From Membranihabitans marinus (GTDB taxonomy: Bacteria > Bacteroidota > Bacteroidia > Chitinophagales > Saprospiraceae), in the NCBI RefSeq assembly GCF_021729155.1, contig NZ_JAJQYA010000004.1:62001-126000 (forward strand): a stretch of 64,000 bases of DNA, written 5' to 3'. The notes below the pieces were generated by a model that was given only the letters and a program-made list of their open reading frames with translations, made no database searches and had not been told where the DNA came from. Each line of letters starts with the position of its first letter. The first letter of the stretch is position 1. This document shows positions 16,001 through 26,144 of the stretch, in pieces. A program made the position numbers and the translations under genes.

Positions 16001-17182
16001 TTATTCATCTTTAAGCGTATAACTTCCCTTCTCATCGGTAATTTCAACACTCTTTTCATCCGCTTTTTCAACGTAACCTATTATTTGAGCATCGATATTT
16101 AAGGACTCAGATAATCGTATTAATTCATGGGCGGTATCGGCATCGGTAAATACTTCTAGACGATGTCCCATATTAAATACTTGATACATTTCCTCTCTAG
16201 GTAGTCCAGATTCCTCTTCGATCAATTGGAATAAAGGAGGCAAAGCCAATAAATTATTCTTTACTATTTTTACACCATCCACAAATTTAAGAACCTTAGA
16301 TTGACCACCACCTGTACAGTGAATCATACCTTTTATAGCAGATGCATGACCATCAATCATCGGTTTAATCAATGGCATATAAGTCCTTGTAGGAGAAAGT
16401 ATTAATTTTCCTATTGTCATATCTTTTCCATCGATATTTATGGTATCGGTTAACTGCTTCGACCCAGTGTATTGGTATTCACTATCCACGTTGGGATCTA
16501 CAGAATCGGGATACTTAGACTTATACAATTTGGCTAAAATATCATGTCTAGCGGAGGTCAGACCATTACTCCCCATACCACTATTGTATTCATCTTCATA
16601 GCTCGCTTGGCCATAAGATGCGAAGCCCACTATAACTTCTCCACCAGTGATATCATTGACTATTAAATCTGATTTTTTCATTCGGGCAAAAGTAGTGTAA
16701 CCCACATCTATAGTTCTGACAATATCTCCTACGTCTGCAGTTTCACCTCCAGCCAAATGAATATGAATACCATGATCAGCCATTCTTTTTTGGAAGCCAT
16801 CAAAAAAATGAATCAATTCCTTGATCACTTCTCCACCGATCAAAGATTTATTCCGTCCAATGGTCGAAGAAACAATAATATTGTCCACAGCTCCTACACA
16901 AGCCATATCATCGATATTCATTACCAGAGCATCTTGTGCCACACCTTTCCAAACCGTGATATCTCCAGTTTCTTTATAATACATATAGGCCAAACTCGTT
17001 TTAGTGCCCGCAGTATCAGAATGCATAATATTACAATATTCACTATCATTGGCTATGTAATCGGGCAATATTTTACAAAATGCATTGGGGTATAATCCCT
17101 TATCAATTCCTTGTATTGCTTGATGTACATCTTGTTTTGAAGCTGACACTCCCCTTTTTTCATACTTTAACCGATCCGACAT
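16001..17182 (-). CDS. purM: Phosphoribosylformylglycinamidine cyclo-ligase (AIR synthase)
   Basis: Closes the imidazole ring in purine synthesis using ATP. The protein is 393 residues, longer than the roughly 345 of the Escherichia coli enzyme, as in the Bacteroidota form. YEKRGVSASKQDV begins the chain. SDTAGTKTSLAYMY (about residues 54-67) holds the conserved G-T-K, and NIDDMACVGA (about 88-97) and HLAGGETADVGD (about 142-153) are the ATP-site blocks. HCTGGGQSKV (about 286-295) marks the C-terminal domain. It starts the purM-folC-oxoamine synthase row. Confidence 0.93.
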   Translation of the reverse strand: MSDRLKYEKRGVSASKQDVHQAIQGIDKGLYPNAFCKILPDYIANDSEYCNIMHSDTAGTKTSLAYMYYKETGDITVWKGVAQDALVMNIDDMACVGAVDNIIVSSTIGRNKSLIGGEVIKELIHFFDGFQKRMADHGIHIHLAGGETADVGDIVRTIDVGYTTFARMKKSDLIVNDITGGEVIVGFASYGQASYEDEYNSGMGSNGLTSARHDILAKLYKSKYPDSVDPNVDSEYQYTGSKQLTDTINIDGKDMTIGKLILSPTRTYMPLIKPMIDGHASAIKGMIHCTGGGQSKVLKFVDGVKIVKNNLLALPPLFQLIEEESGLPREEMYQVFNMGHRLEVFTDADTAHELIRLSESLNIDAQIIGYVEKADEKSVEITDEKGSYTLKDE

Positions 17183-17207
17183 ATATATTTAATTTTCAAA
17201 TGAAATG

Positions 17208-17215
17208 CAAAAATA
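17208..17215 (-). promoter_or_regulatory. Promoter -7 element for purM
   Basis: The minus strand reads TATTTTTG, a full match to TAnnTTTG, 25 bases upstream of the purM ATG. No good TTTG is seen at the -33 distance, so this rests on the -7 element alone. Confidence 0.4.
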
Positions 17216-17310
17216 TAGATTTATATTAAACTAATACCATAATCTGTTGATGTATTATCTGTATTACCGACATCACTTTAATATATCTCTTCTCCAATTT
17301 TATTAAAATG

Positions 17311-17360
17311 AAAAACCCTTCACCAATTATACCTTAAGAAAAGGAATACATGATGAAGGG
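17311..17360 (-). terminator. Probable intrinsic terminator after the giant T9SS cargo gene
   Basis: In minus-strand RNA, CCCTTCATC (17360-17352) pairs with GGTGAAGGG (17324-17316) in nine pairs with one G-U, and TTTTT follows directly. The loop holds a second small stem (CCTT/AAGG). The G-U pair is a C-A mismatch on the plus strand, so the hairpin suits only the minus strand, matching the gene ending at 17390. Confidence 0.55.
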
Positions 17361-17389
17361 CATTCTAATATTTTTGGTATAAAATAACT

Positions 17390-20300
17390 CTATCTAGGCA
17401 TTAGCTCAAATCTTCCTGTCTGCATATTCTGATCAGTGATTATTTGATAGGTGTATACACCAGCCACCCAATCTCCATCGAATACATATGATATTACATT
17501 ACTTCCTCGATTGAACTGTACGTCTCTGCGATTGACAATTTTTCCATCTATAGATCGAATGAGGACAATAGCATTACCACTTACCGGTACATTGACTTTC
17601 AATTGGCTGTATCCCACCGAAGGATTAGGATACATCACATGAGACCAATTGTTTTGCAATTCCTTATTCAATTGTATCGCCTTACTCTCTAATTCACTAT
17701 CTACCACAATGGATTGCTTTCCTTTAATTCCAGCTATCAATTGTAAGTCTACAACCTTGGCATCATTGGATACTATCTTAAACAATACATCTCCAGCCCA
17801 AACCGATGTAGCATCATTCTCTGTAGTCCACAATAGACTTGCAGCATCATCGTGTTCATAGTAGTTGTATATACTTCCGTGAATTTTATTTCCATTGACA
17901 ATCTCTATATCTCTAGACAACTCTTTTAAGTGTAACTGGAATCCCGCTATTGAAATATCTTGGGTTGCGATGAATTCATAAATTACTTGACCATCGTCAT
18001 TGTATTTACTTACGATCTTAACTGGATAACTAGGCATTTCACTTCGACTAGTGTTCAATAAGTAATCCGCATTATTGTTAACATCTCCCATCTTGATACC
18101 GATCCAATTGTTATCAATATTATTGATATCTGGACTTACATCGGCATATTCTTTAAATGAAGATCGATCAACAAACTTCCATGGTTTTACATTCGAAAAC
18201 TTACTGCGTTGACCTAAAATCAACTGCCTAATTAACAATACATCATTAATATCTACTACATCGTTATTATTGACATCAGCAGCTATTTTCTGGTATACCG
18301 ATGTGGGAGTTGATGTTTTTTTCAATATCCGTTGAGTGAGAATTAAATCAATTAACGACACTCCATTTTGATAATTATCTTCTTTTTCTAGATAAATTTG
18401 ATCAAACGAATAAGGAATTCTCATAAAATAAGCAGCATCGTTTATATTATAAGATTCCATGGTATTGGAAGACTCCATTACATTTAAAGTGGTATTGTAA
18501 ATAGGTCTTTTCTGTACATCTCTAACTGTACCTGACAGTATCATCAAAGGTTGACCATCCAATCCACAGGTATCATTGACTACGATTACCTGTTCTCGTT
18601 TTATAACTACACCACTGCACCAATCCTTAATTGTGTATTGTCTCAATACCTTTTTCATCGTTTCAGAACCCACTACATCGTATATCTTATCCTGATATCC
18701 AATAGCGATTGATCTACATCCTCCAGGTAAACGATAACTCACTTCTCCTACTTCGGCCAAAGGCAAGATAGCATTTCCACTAGAATTCGTAGTCAATGGT
18801 AGACATAGCTCTGTATCTTCTGGCCAGCTAAACATTGAAGGTCGAAGTGGACAACTCTCTTTTATAATAATATTTTGAACATAGACGCGAGTGATCTCTT
18901 TGTCCCCACATCCAGAAGTCACATAAAATTTTCTCATAATACTGCCCTGTCCACAATCATCTAATATAGGCCAGATATCTTGAGTAATGGTGGCGGAACA
19001 ATTCACACCAATGAAACCATTATTAGCCGTGTTAGAGATATCTTCTAAATAAGCGACTTCAACATTTTTGTACTTCCAATCTATATATCCATCGTGAGTC
19101 GTATCAGAATATGTTGTGGTTACTGTAGAATCTGCACAGAATGTGTTATAATAATCAAAACTAACATCCATTAGGCTTCCATCCATATGAGTAGGGCGGT
19201 TTTGTTGATCAGCCCATGCTATGGTATAAGTACCCAATAATTCGTCTAATTGAGCGAACAAGATGGAATCGTCTTCACTACTTCCAGCTTCGGCGGCCAA
19301 TTCTACTATCGATTTATAATATTTATCGTAAGCATCACAACTTATAGAAATATCATCTAATTTCTGCAAGACTACCGGTTCCACATTATCTTCTACTCTT
19401 ACAGTAGCCCAAGATTTACCCCAATTACACCATTGATCCATGACCAAAATTTCGACCATTACATCTTGGCATATATCTTCACAACCAAAAGGAACTTTTT
19501 TACTCCAACCTCCACCAATAAACGAAGACTTTTCTTTAATTAATGGATTGCCGTGTTCATCGTATGGAGGACAATTTTCTGCCCAGTACGATCGAATGGC
19601 TTGCCGCCACCCTTCTACTATTTCATTCCCACAGGCATAATCTTCTTCCATCCATTTCAACATATTTCTGTAATACAATTCCACTTCTCCATCAGACAAC
19701 AAGGACAATGGATCGATCTCGTTTAATTCTTCAAGACTGGTAATCTGACTTATTTTTTCATCGCATAGATCCACACAGAAAGTTTCCCAATCCACTCTTC
19801 TAGCAAAGACCATAACATCACCGCAATTGTCATAACTACCTTCATTGAGCGATTCGGCATTTAACCAAGCTTTTTTATTGACCAAACTTATGGTAAGATC
19901 ATCATCCACAGAAATTACAGGCGGAGTATAGTCTTTTACTTGTACATAGTGGGTCAAAGTCCCTCCATTCCAACAACTATCATTCGATTCATAAGTCACT
20001 TCTACAGGATCGTAACCATAGGGAATTTTTATAGGTTTTTCAGCTCTGAAAATTCCATCTCCGATAGAATACAATTCTACGGTTTGAAAATTAATAGTCG
20101 CTTTAACTTGATGTATTCCCGAACATGAATCTACAGTGTAGATACTGGGATAAAACAATCCCGCACATTCTTTTTCCAAAGTATTAATAAATACGGTATC
20201 ATTTACATATCGATGATATGCCGTGAAATCTTTTCGGATAATAGGATGTTTGGTATCTACGATTTGAATCCATTGTTCACAGGTAGTCATTTCTTTAGTA

Positions 20301-23300
20301 CACATATTGGTAATCGTCCAATTGCGTTTAAACATTCCTGTCATTCCACAACTTTCCATAAAAGAATCATCTACATATTCGGTTCGGTAAGAACAAAATA
20401 AATGATCGCTACTCGGATACAAATCTATATCTCCTATTTTGGGAAATCCAGATACGTTGGGATGAGGTCTGCCGAATTCATCGTATTCAGCAATAGTATC
20501 ACATTCCAAAACTACCATTGGAGGTGGACATATTATGTCTACATCATCAGGAAAATTAAGTACATAAATGGTATCTGAACATGTCTTGGTAACAGTAACT
20601 TTTTCACATCGTACGATTTGTCCTGGATTTTCTTCTTGTTCTGGACAAGTATCGGGAACATATTTAAGTTCAAACAACCAATGTCGAACAATTCGTCCAA
20701 CGGTATCGTCTTTTTCTAGACAATCGTATTTCTCAACTTCTACATCTAATAGTTCTGGATAAATAAATTTATCACAAGCAACAATACCAGTGGGTTTAGG
20801 GAATAATGGATTTTGAAAATCAACTATGCTATCGTTATTACAATAAACTGTTCTAGCTGGCAGACAATCCACAAAAATATTATTCTCATTCAATATATAT
20901 AACCTAACTCTTTGTCGATATTCTTGACATAAATTACTTGCAACCAAGGTAAAGTCAACATACCCCCGATTGATATCGTCAACACTGGGTATATAGGATT
21001 CAAAATCAGGAAAACCCAAGGAACCAACAACTGTTCCATTCCCTAAAGTCAACTCCCAATAAATAGTTTCGATGTTTTCAATCCCTATAGGGAATGTTAT
21101 ATCCAAATCTGAGATAAAGAAGGTCTCTCCTTCACAAATACTCGATTCTTCCTTCATATCAATCTGAAACTCTGATACCCCTTCGATAATTAATTGACCA
21201 AAGGCTTGACAATTGGTATCGTAGCTCGCCTTAAAGTACAATGTTTCAGGCAGAGTTCCGACTACATAATTATTAAGATCAACAATCATATCTTCAGCAT
21301 TCATAGCCTCATGAGTAAAGACCATTAAACTTTCTTGACCGAGATCAATATATTCCTCTAAATCAATTACATTACCTGGACAAAAGTATTCTGTTAATAT
21401 AATTTCCGTATCAACAGCATTAACTACTAAAACAACTTCTGAAATAGAAAAACAAAGTTCGTCTCCTATTACATATACCCTTGTATAAAGTGTGTCTCCT
21501 GTGGTTACATAATCACAAGTGCCTATATAATCTATTGAATTAAGGTTATTTATAGCATCAATTTCGTTTCGATAAAATTTAACACCAGTAAAAATGGATA
21601 ATTTAAGGGCATCTGCTATTTCACAGAGATCAAAAGTTCCAGCTCCACCAGCTATATCCACACATACAGATCGAGTAATATCATCTGCTTCAGGCCCCAA
21701 TAAACCAAAATCATAAGAATAATTATATTCCAAGAATAGATTTTCAATATCGATAACGGCATAGCCAGGGATAATATCATCCTCCGCATCTGAATCCAAC
21801 AGATTATTGTTTCCTGCATTACTCTCCGTTATTTTTCCTTGAAATCCATTCAAACCAGGTTGGGATAAATCCATTCGGATTTGATAATCTTTATTGGCAT
21901 TAACATTGTAAAAATAGTATTCTCCGTATTGATTAGTAGTCGTAGTCGTTACAAGAATGGATCCCTGCACAGGATCAATACACCAAAGTTCCAATTCTAC
22001 CCCGGGAATACCATTCTCATTGGGTTGTTGAATCCCGTCACCATTTCCATCACACCATACATAATTACCGATATTGATACCTGGGTATCTCATTAGAAAT
22101 TCAATATCTCCCAAACCGTTGGCCTTGCCATATTGGTATTGACTAATAAAAAGATAACCTCTATTTTTGGCCCCTGATGTAGTAGAATAGGCATGTGTTC
22201 CTTGGGTATATACCCCATCGTTGTCAATATCTCCTATTGCGCCAGTATTGACAGGGTTAAACACCGTTAAAATCACCTCATCGGACGAGGGCATAACTCC
22301 TAATCCCCCTGTAAATATTTCCCCGTGATGTGCCAGTTCTGCTTCAAAATAATCCTCATAAAAGAATTCTCCATTATAACTTGGACCATCATCATTTTTA
22401 TAATATGGAATATTGTCATTATTATCTGACTCCAATTCAAAACCTCCACTACTAGACTTAGCCGCTTTTAAGATATCCCCAGAGGCATATCCCACTACAA
22501 AAGTTTGATCCCCTATAATAGGAGGATAATTGTTATATCCTACTTGATGAGCCCATCTATCCATTATACCAATGACCATATCTCCATGACTATCAAAATC
22601 TATGTCAGAAAGGATAGGTTGTGGATATGATGTAAATATTCTTTCTATATTGTTACCTCCTTCATCTTCTAGTGGTATAAATGTCTGATCCCAGTTTTCA
22701 ACCCAAGCTTCCCAAACCGATGTTTTGGTCGGGTGAGGTTCTGGATTCCCAGCACGGGACACTCTTTCTCGACGGTATTTTAGAGGAAAAGATAACTCAG
22801 TTGTAAATCCAGATCCAGGATTACTTGGATCGAAAGACAAGACATAACCGTATAAATGATCTTTATTCTTTGAGATAGAAGCATCTGCAACCAATCCTAG
22901 ATAACCCTTGGTTTCGTCGAAGGTCAAGCCCCATGGACGCAACTCTCCTGAGTCCATATATTCAACACCTTCGATTTCTATCCCCATTAATACAGCTTCG
23001 GAATTATTTCCTATAAACTCTAGATCTAAAACGTTATCCGTTACATCTACATCAAAACTCGCTGTTACTGCTGTGGCAAATCCTCCGGCTTCTTCTATTA
23101 TATTATAATCTTGCAGTTGTGCGACACCTTCTGCTAAAACATTAAATAATCTGACCTCTGGCATAGCAGCCTCTTGTGGATCATAGTCGGCATCTAATTC
23201 AGCAAAATGCAGAGTCACTGTATAAGTTCCATTACCACCAACTGGTATATTGTATTCAAATTGATCACCGATACGATAGGTTTGATACAAGGTAGTATCA

Positions 23301-24505
23301 CTAGTCCCATCGTTAGCATTCATAGTATTGTATATTTCTGTGTTTAAATATCCACCTAGCCCATCATTTGAATATTTATTTCTTTCCCAAGCAGTTTGAT
23401 TGAGATCGGTAAACGCCTCAGCTCCAGGATCTGACGAGCCACCTGCATTAATATTTTTCTTATAGAGAAAGTCAGTGGATGGCAATCCAGGCATACTTGC
23501 AATAGGATATGCATTTACTGTATTTAAGTTAGGTTCTCCTGTAGATATATCAACAGATACCAGGCTGTTTTGATGCAAATTAACCAACCAAAGTTGATTG
23601 CCGTCTTTTGTAACATCTATATCCCCAATACCAGTTTTACCTACTTTATCAAAGGCATCTATATCATAAGTAGCCACACCATCTTGTTTGGTCAATGCAT
23701 ATTGATCGCTGGCGTCGTGGGCAATTTCTCCTTCTACAATATCGCGTTGCAGTGTTCCAAAATCCAATACCCCAGAATTTTGCGTGGATATACCGGAAAG
23801 ATTATACGAATACAATTCGCCAGCCTCATAGTCATATTTATAAACACCTCCTACTCCCATTGGTCCCAGTCCCACATGACGCTTCACCAAAGCTGAAGTA
23901 TATATATTTTTATCATCTTGTAGTCCTACTCCCCAAGTAGCCCCTATCTGATTGATACTTGCCAATGCTTTGGGATTTCCTGTTGTTCCGTTGAGTTTTT
24001 CGGCGACTCCATTGTTGAGATAACTAAACTCAATCAAGGCAGGTGAGTTCCTTCCCTCTGCAGGCCCACCTTCATAACAAGGCAGTATAACCAACTGTAG
24101 TCCAGGATCTATCTCGATACCACTAGAAATACCGATGTAATAATCTTCACCAGGTCTGGCAAAGAAAACAGAACTGGCCGATTCCCCAATATTCCCTTCT
24201 TGAAATTCTCCATTATATCCCTTGATTTCTACTCTAGCCCTATTGGCAATTGTTCCTGTAAAAATACCGGGCTCGATTTCATCGAAATTGATATATCCTC
24301 CGGAAAAATCTAAGATTTCTGGAAAAAACCCATCTAAGTAAGGTTCATCTGCATCTTTCTGACCATTGTTGTTTTGATCGTGAAAAATAAAAATGGTCAC
24401 ATCTCCTCCTGAATTTTGAGCAAAACTCGTCCATCCCAATATTAGGAAAATGAAAAGACAGAAAATTTTTATTTTACGGGGTATACGTCTAGCCATATTA
24501 ATCAT
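17390..24505 (-). CDS. Giant multidomain secreted protein with malectin-like, SdrD-B-like and T9SS type A sorting domains
   Basis: A 2371-residue extracellular protein. The signal peptide ends at about residue 30 (TSFAQ); the second ATG (24496) is an equal start candidate. DQNNNGQKDADEPYLDG near 42 begins an SdrD-B-like segment. Residues 100-350 and 520-800 look like propeller-type strands. About 353-515 (YTVTLHFAELDADYD) resembles a malectin carbohydrate-binding domain. NYVWCDGNGDGIQQPNENG near 813 opens a second SdrD-B-like domain. A long Cys-rich middle has repeated HYR-like strands. VNNNDVVDINDVLLIRQLI near 2075 and MGDVNNNADY near 2140 are dockerin-like Ca loops. MYPNPSVG at about 2288 starts the sorting domain. 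A sugar-binding surface or matrix role is inferred. Confidence 0.85.
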   Translation of the reverse strand: MINMARRIPRKIKIFCLFIFLILGWTSFAQNSGGDVTIFIFHDQNNNGQKDADEPYLDGFFPEILDFSGGYINFDEIEPGIFTGTIANRARVEIKGYNGEFQEGNIGESASSVFFARPGEDYYIGISSGIEIDPGLQLVILPCYEGGPAEGRNSPALIEFSYLNNGVAEKLNGTTGNPKALASINQIGATWGVGLQDDKNIYTSALVKRHVGLGPMGVGGVYKYDYEAGELYSYNLSGISTQNSGVLDFGTLQRDIVEGEIAHDASDQYALTKQDGVATYDIDAFDKVGKTGIGDIDVTKDGNQLWLVNLHQNSLVSVDISTGEPNLNTVNAYPIASMPGLPSTDFLYKKNINAGGSSDPGAEAFTDLNQTAWERNKYSNDGLGGYLNTEIYNTMNANDGTSDTTLYQTYRIGDQFEYNIPVGGNGTYTVTLHFAELDADYDPQEAAMPEVRLFNVLAEGVAQLQDYNIIEEAGGFATAVTASFDVDVTDNVLDLEFIGNNSEAVLMGIEIEGVEYMDSGELRPWGLTFDETKGYLGLVADASISKNKDHLYGYVLSFDPSNPGSGFTTELSFPLKYRRERVSRAGNPEPHPTKTSVWEAWVENWDQTFIPLEDEGGNNIERIFTSYPQPILSDIDFDSHGDMVIGIMDRWAHQVGYNNYPPIIGDQTFVVGYASGDILKAAKSSSGGFELESDNNDNIPYYKNDDGPSYNGEFFYEDYFEAELAHHGEIFTGGLGVMPSSDEVILTVFNPVNTGAIGDIDNDGVYTQGTHAYSTTSGAKNRGYLFISQYQYGKANGLGDIEFLMRYPGINIGNYVWCDGNGDGIQQPNENGIPGVELELWCIDPVQGSILVTTTTTNQYGEYYFYNVNANKDYQIRMDLSQPGLNGFQGKITESNAGNNNLLDSDAEDDIIPGYAVIDIENLFLEYNYSYDFGLLGPEADDITRSVCVDIAGGAGTFDLCEIADALKLSIFTGVKFYRNEIDAINNLNSIDYIGTCDYVTTGDTLYTRVYVIGDELCFSISEVVLVVNAVDTEIILTEYFCPGNVIDLEEYIDLGQESLMVFTHEAMNAEDMIVDLNNYVVGTLPETLYFKASYDTNCQAFGQLIIEGVSEFQIDMKEESSICEGETFFISDLDITFPIGIENIETIYWELTLGNGTVVGSLGFPDFESYIPSVDDINRGYVDFTLVASNLCQEYRQRVRLYILNENNIFVDCLPARTVYCNNDSIVDFQNPLFPKPTGIVACDKFIYPELLDVEVEKYDCLEKDDTVGRIVRHWLFELKYVPDTCPEQEENPGQIVRCEKVTVTKTCSDTIYVLNFPDDVDIICPPPMVVLECDTIAEYDEFGRPHPNVSGFPKIGDIDLYPSSDHLFCSYRTEYVDDSFMESCGMTGMFKRNWTITNMCTKEMTTCEQWIQIVDTKHPIIRKDFTAYHRYVNDTVFINTLEKECAGLFYPSIYTVDSCSGIHQVKATINFQTVELYSIGDGIFRAEKPIKIPYGYDPVEVTYESNDSCWNGGTLTHYVQVKDYTPPVISVDDDLTISLVNKKAWLNAESLNEGSYDNCGDVMVFARRVDWETFCVDLCDEKISQITSLEELNEIDPLSLLSDGEVELYYRNMLKWMEEDYACGNEIVEGWRQAIRSYWAENCPPYDEHGNPLIKEKSSFIGGGWSKKVPFGCEDICQDVMVEILVMDQWCNWGKSWATVRVEDNVEPVVLQKLDDISISCDAYDKYYKSIVELAAEAGSSEDDSILFAQLDELLGTYTIAWADQQNRPTHMDGSLMDVSFDYYNTFCADSTVTTTYSDTTHDGYIDWKYKNVEVAYLEDISNTANNGFIGVNCSATITQDIWPILDDCGQGSIMRKFYVTSGCGDKEITRVYVQNIIIKESCPLRPSMFSWPEDTELCLPLTTNSSGNAILPLAEVGEVSYRLPGGCRSIAIGYQDKIYDVVGSETMKKVLRQYTIKDWCSGVVIKREQVIVVNDTCGLDGQPLMILSGTVRDVQKRPIYNTTLNVMESSNTMESYNINDAAYFMRIPYSFDQIYLEKEDNYQNGVSLIDLILTQRILKKTSTPTSVYQKIAADVNNNDVVDINDVLLIRQLILGQRSKFSNVKPWKFVDRSSFKEYADVSPDINNIDNNWIGIKMGDVNNNADYLLNTSRSEMPSYPVKIVSKYNDDGQVIYEFIATQDISIAGFQLHLKELSRDIEIVNGNKIHGSIYNYYEHDDAASLLWTTENDATSVWAGDVLFKIVSNDAKVVDLQLIAGIKGKQSIVVDSELESKAIQLNKELQNNWSHVMYPNPSVGYSQLKVNVPVSGNAIVLIRSIDGKIVNRRDVQFNRGSNVISYVFDGDWVAGVYTYQIITDQNMQTGRFELMPR

Positions 24506-24598
24506 GATATAAAAAATAAATTCAATATGTAATGATAAAACATTTATATGTTAAATAATCATATATTAAAAAAAATATTAAAAAATCTTAAAATATGT

Positions 24599-25678
24599 TT
24601 AATTGGCTATCGACAAATCGCTGTTTTCTAGAGACTTGTACAAATTAAGTTGACTTTTCGCTCTTATCAAATTATGACCTCGATATTCCACTTGATAATA
24701 TGTATCATTATTCAAGTGATCCTCCAGAAAACGTACAACTTGGAGCAAGATAATCTTTTTGGAGCCAAAAATTAAATATGTTTTTTCATCATCTGTAATC
24801 ATTTCATTTACAGATTCCATAAACCCTTTCAGCAACATAGAAAATATCTCTTTATCAATGGTAGTTTCAGGGTCTAAAAAGGCATCTTCCTCATATGGAT
24901 TCAACACTGTCCGCATGAGATCTCCAAAGTCAGAGAAAATTAATCCTGGCATCAAAGTGTCTAAATCTATTATGCAAGCAGGTTGTTGGGAGACTTTTTC
25001 CAGCAAAACATTATTTGCCTTTGTGTCGTGATGTACTAATCTTATTGGGAACTGTTTTCTTTCTAAAGCTATAAAATCATCCGCTATACTAGCGATATAA
25101 TCTACCATAGATTGTTCTTCTAAGGTCAATGAATTCTTCCATTGAGATTCTATTTTTTGACGAAAGGACATATATCTTTTAGTGAAATTATGAAAATCAG
25201 GAATAGTAGTATGGTATTGACTTACATCATCTTGATTTATATAATACAAAAAACTACCAAAGGCCTTACCTATGACATAGGCTTGTTGACTGGTTGTAAT
25301 TCTATCTAAAGCTGTGGTATTTTCAATAAAATTGAACATTCTCCAATGCTCATCCTCTACTTTGTACAAGAAACCACTTTGGCTTAAAGTATTAATAGGC
25401 ATCATAATTTGATATGGATATTGAAGGTTCCCTGACTTCAAGAAACGAGCACATCGATAAATATTATCCATTACCTGATTGGGCTGGGTGAAAACCCCTG
25501 TATTAAGTTGTTGAAGTAAATAGGAATTTGTGCGCCCACATTTTTCAATCACAACTTTATATGTTGCATTGATATGACCACTTTCTATTATTGAAAATTT
25601 GATATCGTCTACATTATCAATAAATGCTCGGACGACCGTATCTATTTTATTCTGCAAATGGGATATATTCAACTCCAT
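24599..25678 (-). CDS. Phosphotransferase-family kinase, NahK-like
   Basis: A 359-residue kinase of the aminoglycoside phosphotransferase fold. VRLVHHDTKANNVLL (about residues 217-231) is the catalytic loop, with Asp as base and Asn for Mg. CIIDLDTLMPGLIFSDFGDLMRT (about 239-261) carries the second Mg Asp. The D-T-K-x-N-N and D-L-D-T-x-M-P-G forms are those I know from N-acetylhexosamine 1-kinases rather than true resistance enzymes, so a sugar substrate is more likely than an antibiotic. It lies downstream of the YpdA gene on the same strand. The substrate is unproven. Confidence 0.75.
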   Translation of the reverse strand: MELNISHLQNKIDTVVRAFIDNVDDIKFSIIESGHINATYKVVIEKCGRTNSYLLQQLNTGVFTQPNQVMDNIYRCARFLKSGNLQYPYQIMMPINTLSQSGFLYKVEDEHWRMFNFIENTTALDRITTSQQAYVIGKAFGSFLYYINQDDVSQYHTTIPDFHNFTKRYMSFRQKIESQWKNSLTLEEQSMVDYIASIADDFIALERKQFPIRLVHHDTKANNVLLEKVSQQPACIIDLDTLMPGLIFSDFGDLMRTVLNPYEEDAFLDPETTIDKEIFSMLLKGFMESVNEMITDDEKTYLIFGSKKIILLQVVRFLEDHLNNDTYYQVEYRGHNLIRAKSQLNLYKSLENSDLSIAN

Positions 25679-25772
25679 AGCTTAGTTCTCATTTAGGTAA
25701 GAAAAACGCCCAAATGTACTAAAATAAAATTAATGCTATCCCTTAAGAATGACTTGGATGATGCTACTTGGT

Positions 25773-26108
25773 TTAATTCAACAAACTATCTTGAAAAATA
25801 ATACCGATAGTTGAATCGGGACTTGTGCCTGATGATTTCGAAATGTAAGAATCCATTTTATTTGCCTGAGTATAAATATGAATTTTTGCAGCTAGTGAAG
25901 CCTCGAATGTAGGAAATTCCTTTTTGAAATATTTTGCAGAACCTATGGCCAATTGTCTTTTTGAAATATTGGGCGTCAATTCTGTATTTATGACTAACTC
26001 GATATATAAGACCCCGTTTTTAAAGGCCAACAATTTAGAATTATACTCTATCCCCGATTCCTTATCTTTTAATACTACTGTGCTATTATTCATATCTCGA
26101 TTATCCAT
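25773..26108 (-). CDS. Small protein of unknown function
   Basis: A 111-residue soluble protein with no signal peptide or known motif. It mixes beta strands (NGVLYIELVINTEL) with a helix (QLAIGSAKYFKKEF). It lies 36 bases after the YpdA gene and 94 before the kinase gene on the same strand, so it is probably co-transcribed. It is accepted as real because it fills an otherwise empty slot in a same-direction row and has ordinary composition. No function is proposed. Confidence 0.5.
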   Translation of the reverse strand: MDNRDMNNSTVVLKDKESGIEYNSKLLAFKNGVLYIELVINTELTPNISKRQLAIGSAKYFKKEFPTFEASLAAKIHIYTQANKMDSYISKSSGTSPDSTIGIIFQDSLLN

Positions 26109-26144
26109 GTTTACGCAGGTAGTAAAACATAAATTATGCCAATT

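Noticed and set aside
17390-24505. Several plus-strand frames of 60-108 codons opposite the giant T9SS gene
   Set aside because: All lie antisense to a continuous 2371-codon gene with signal and sorting domains; they are chance frames.
24599-25678. Aminoglycoside resistance kinase
   Set aside because: The fold matches, but the D-T-K-x-N-N and D-L-D-T motifs resemble sugar kinases and no resistance context is present.
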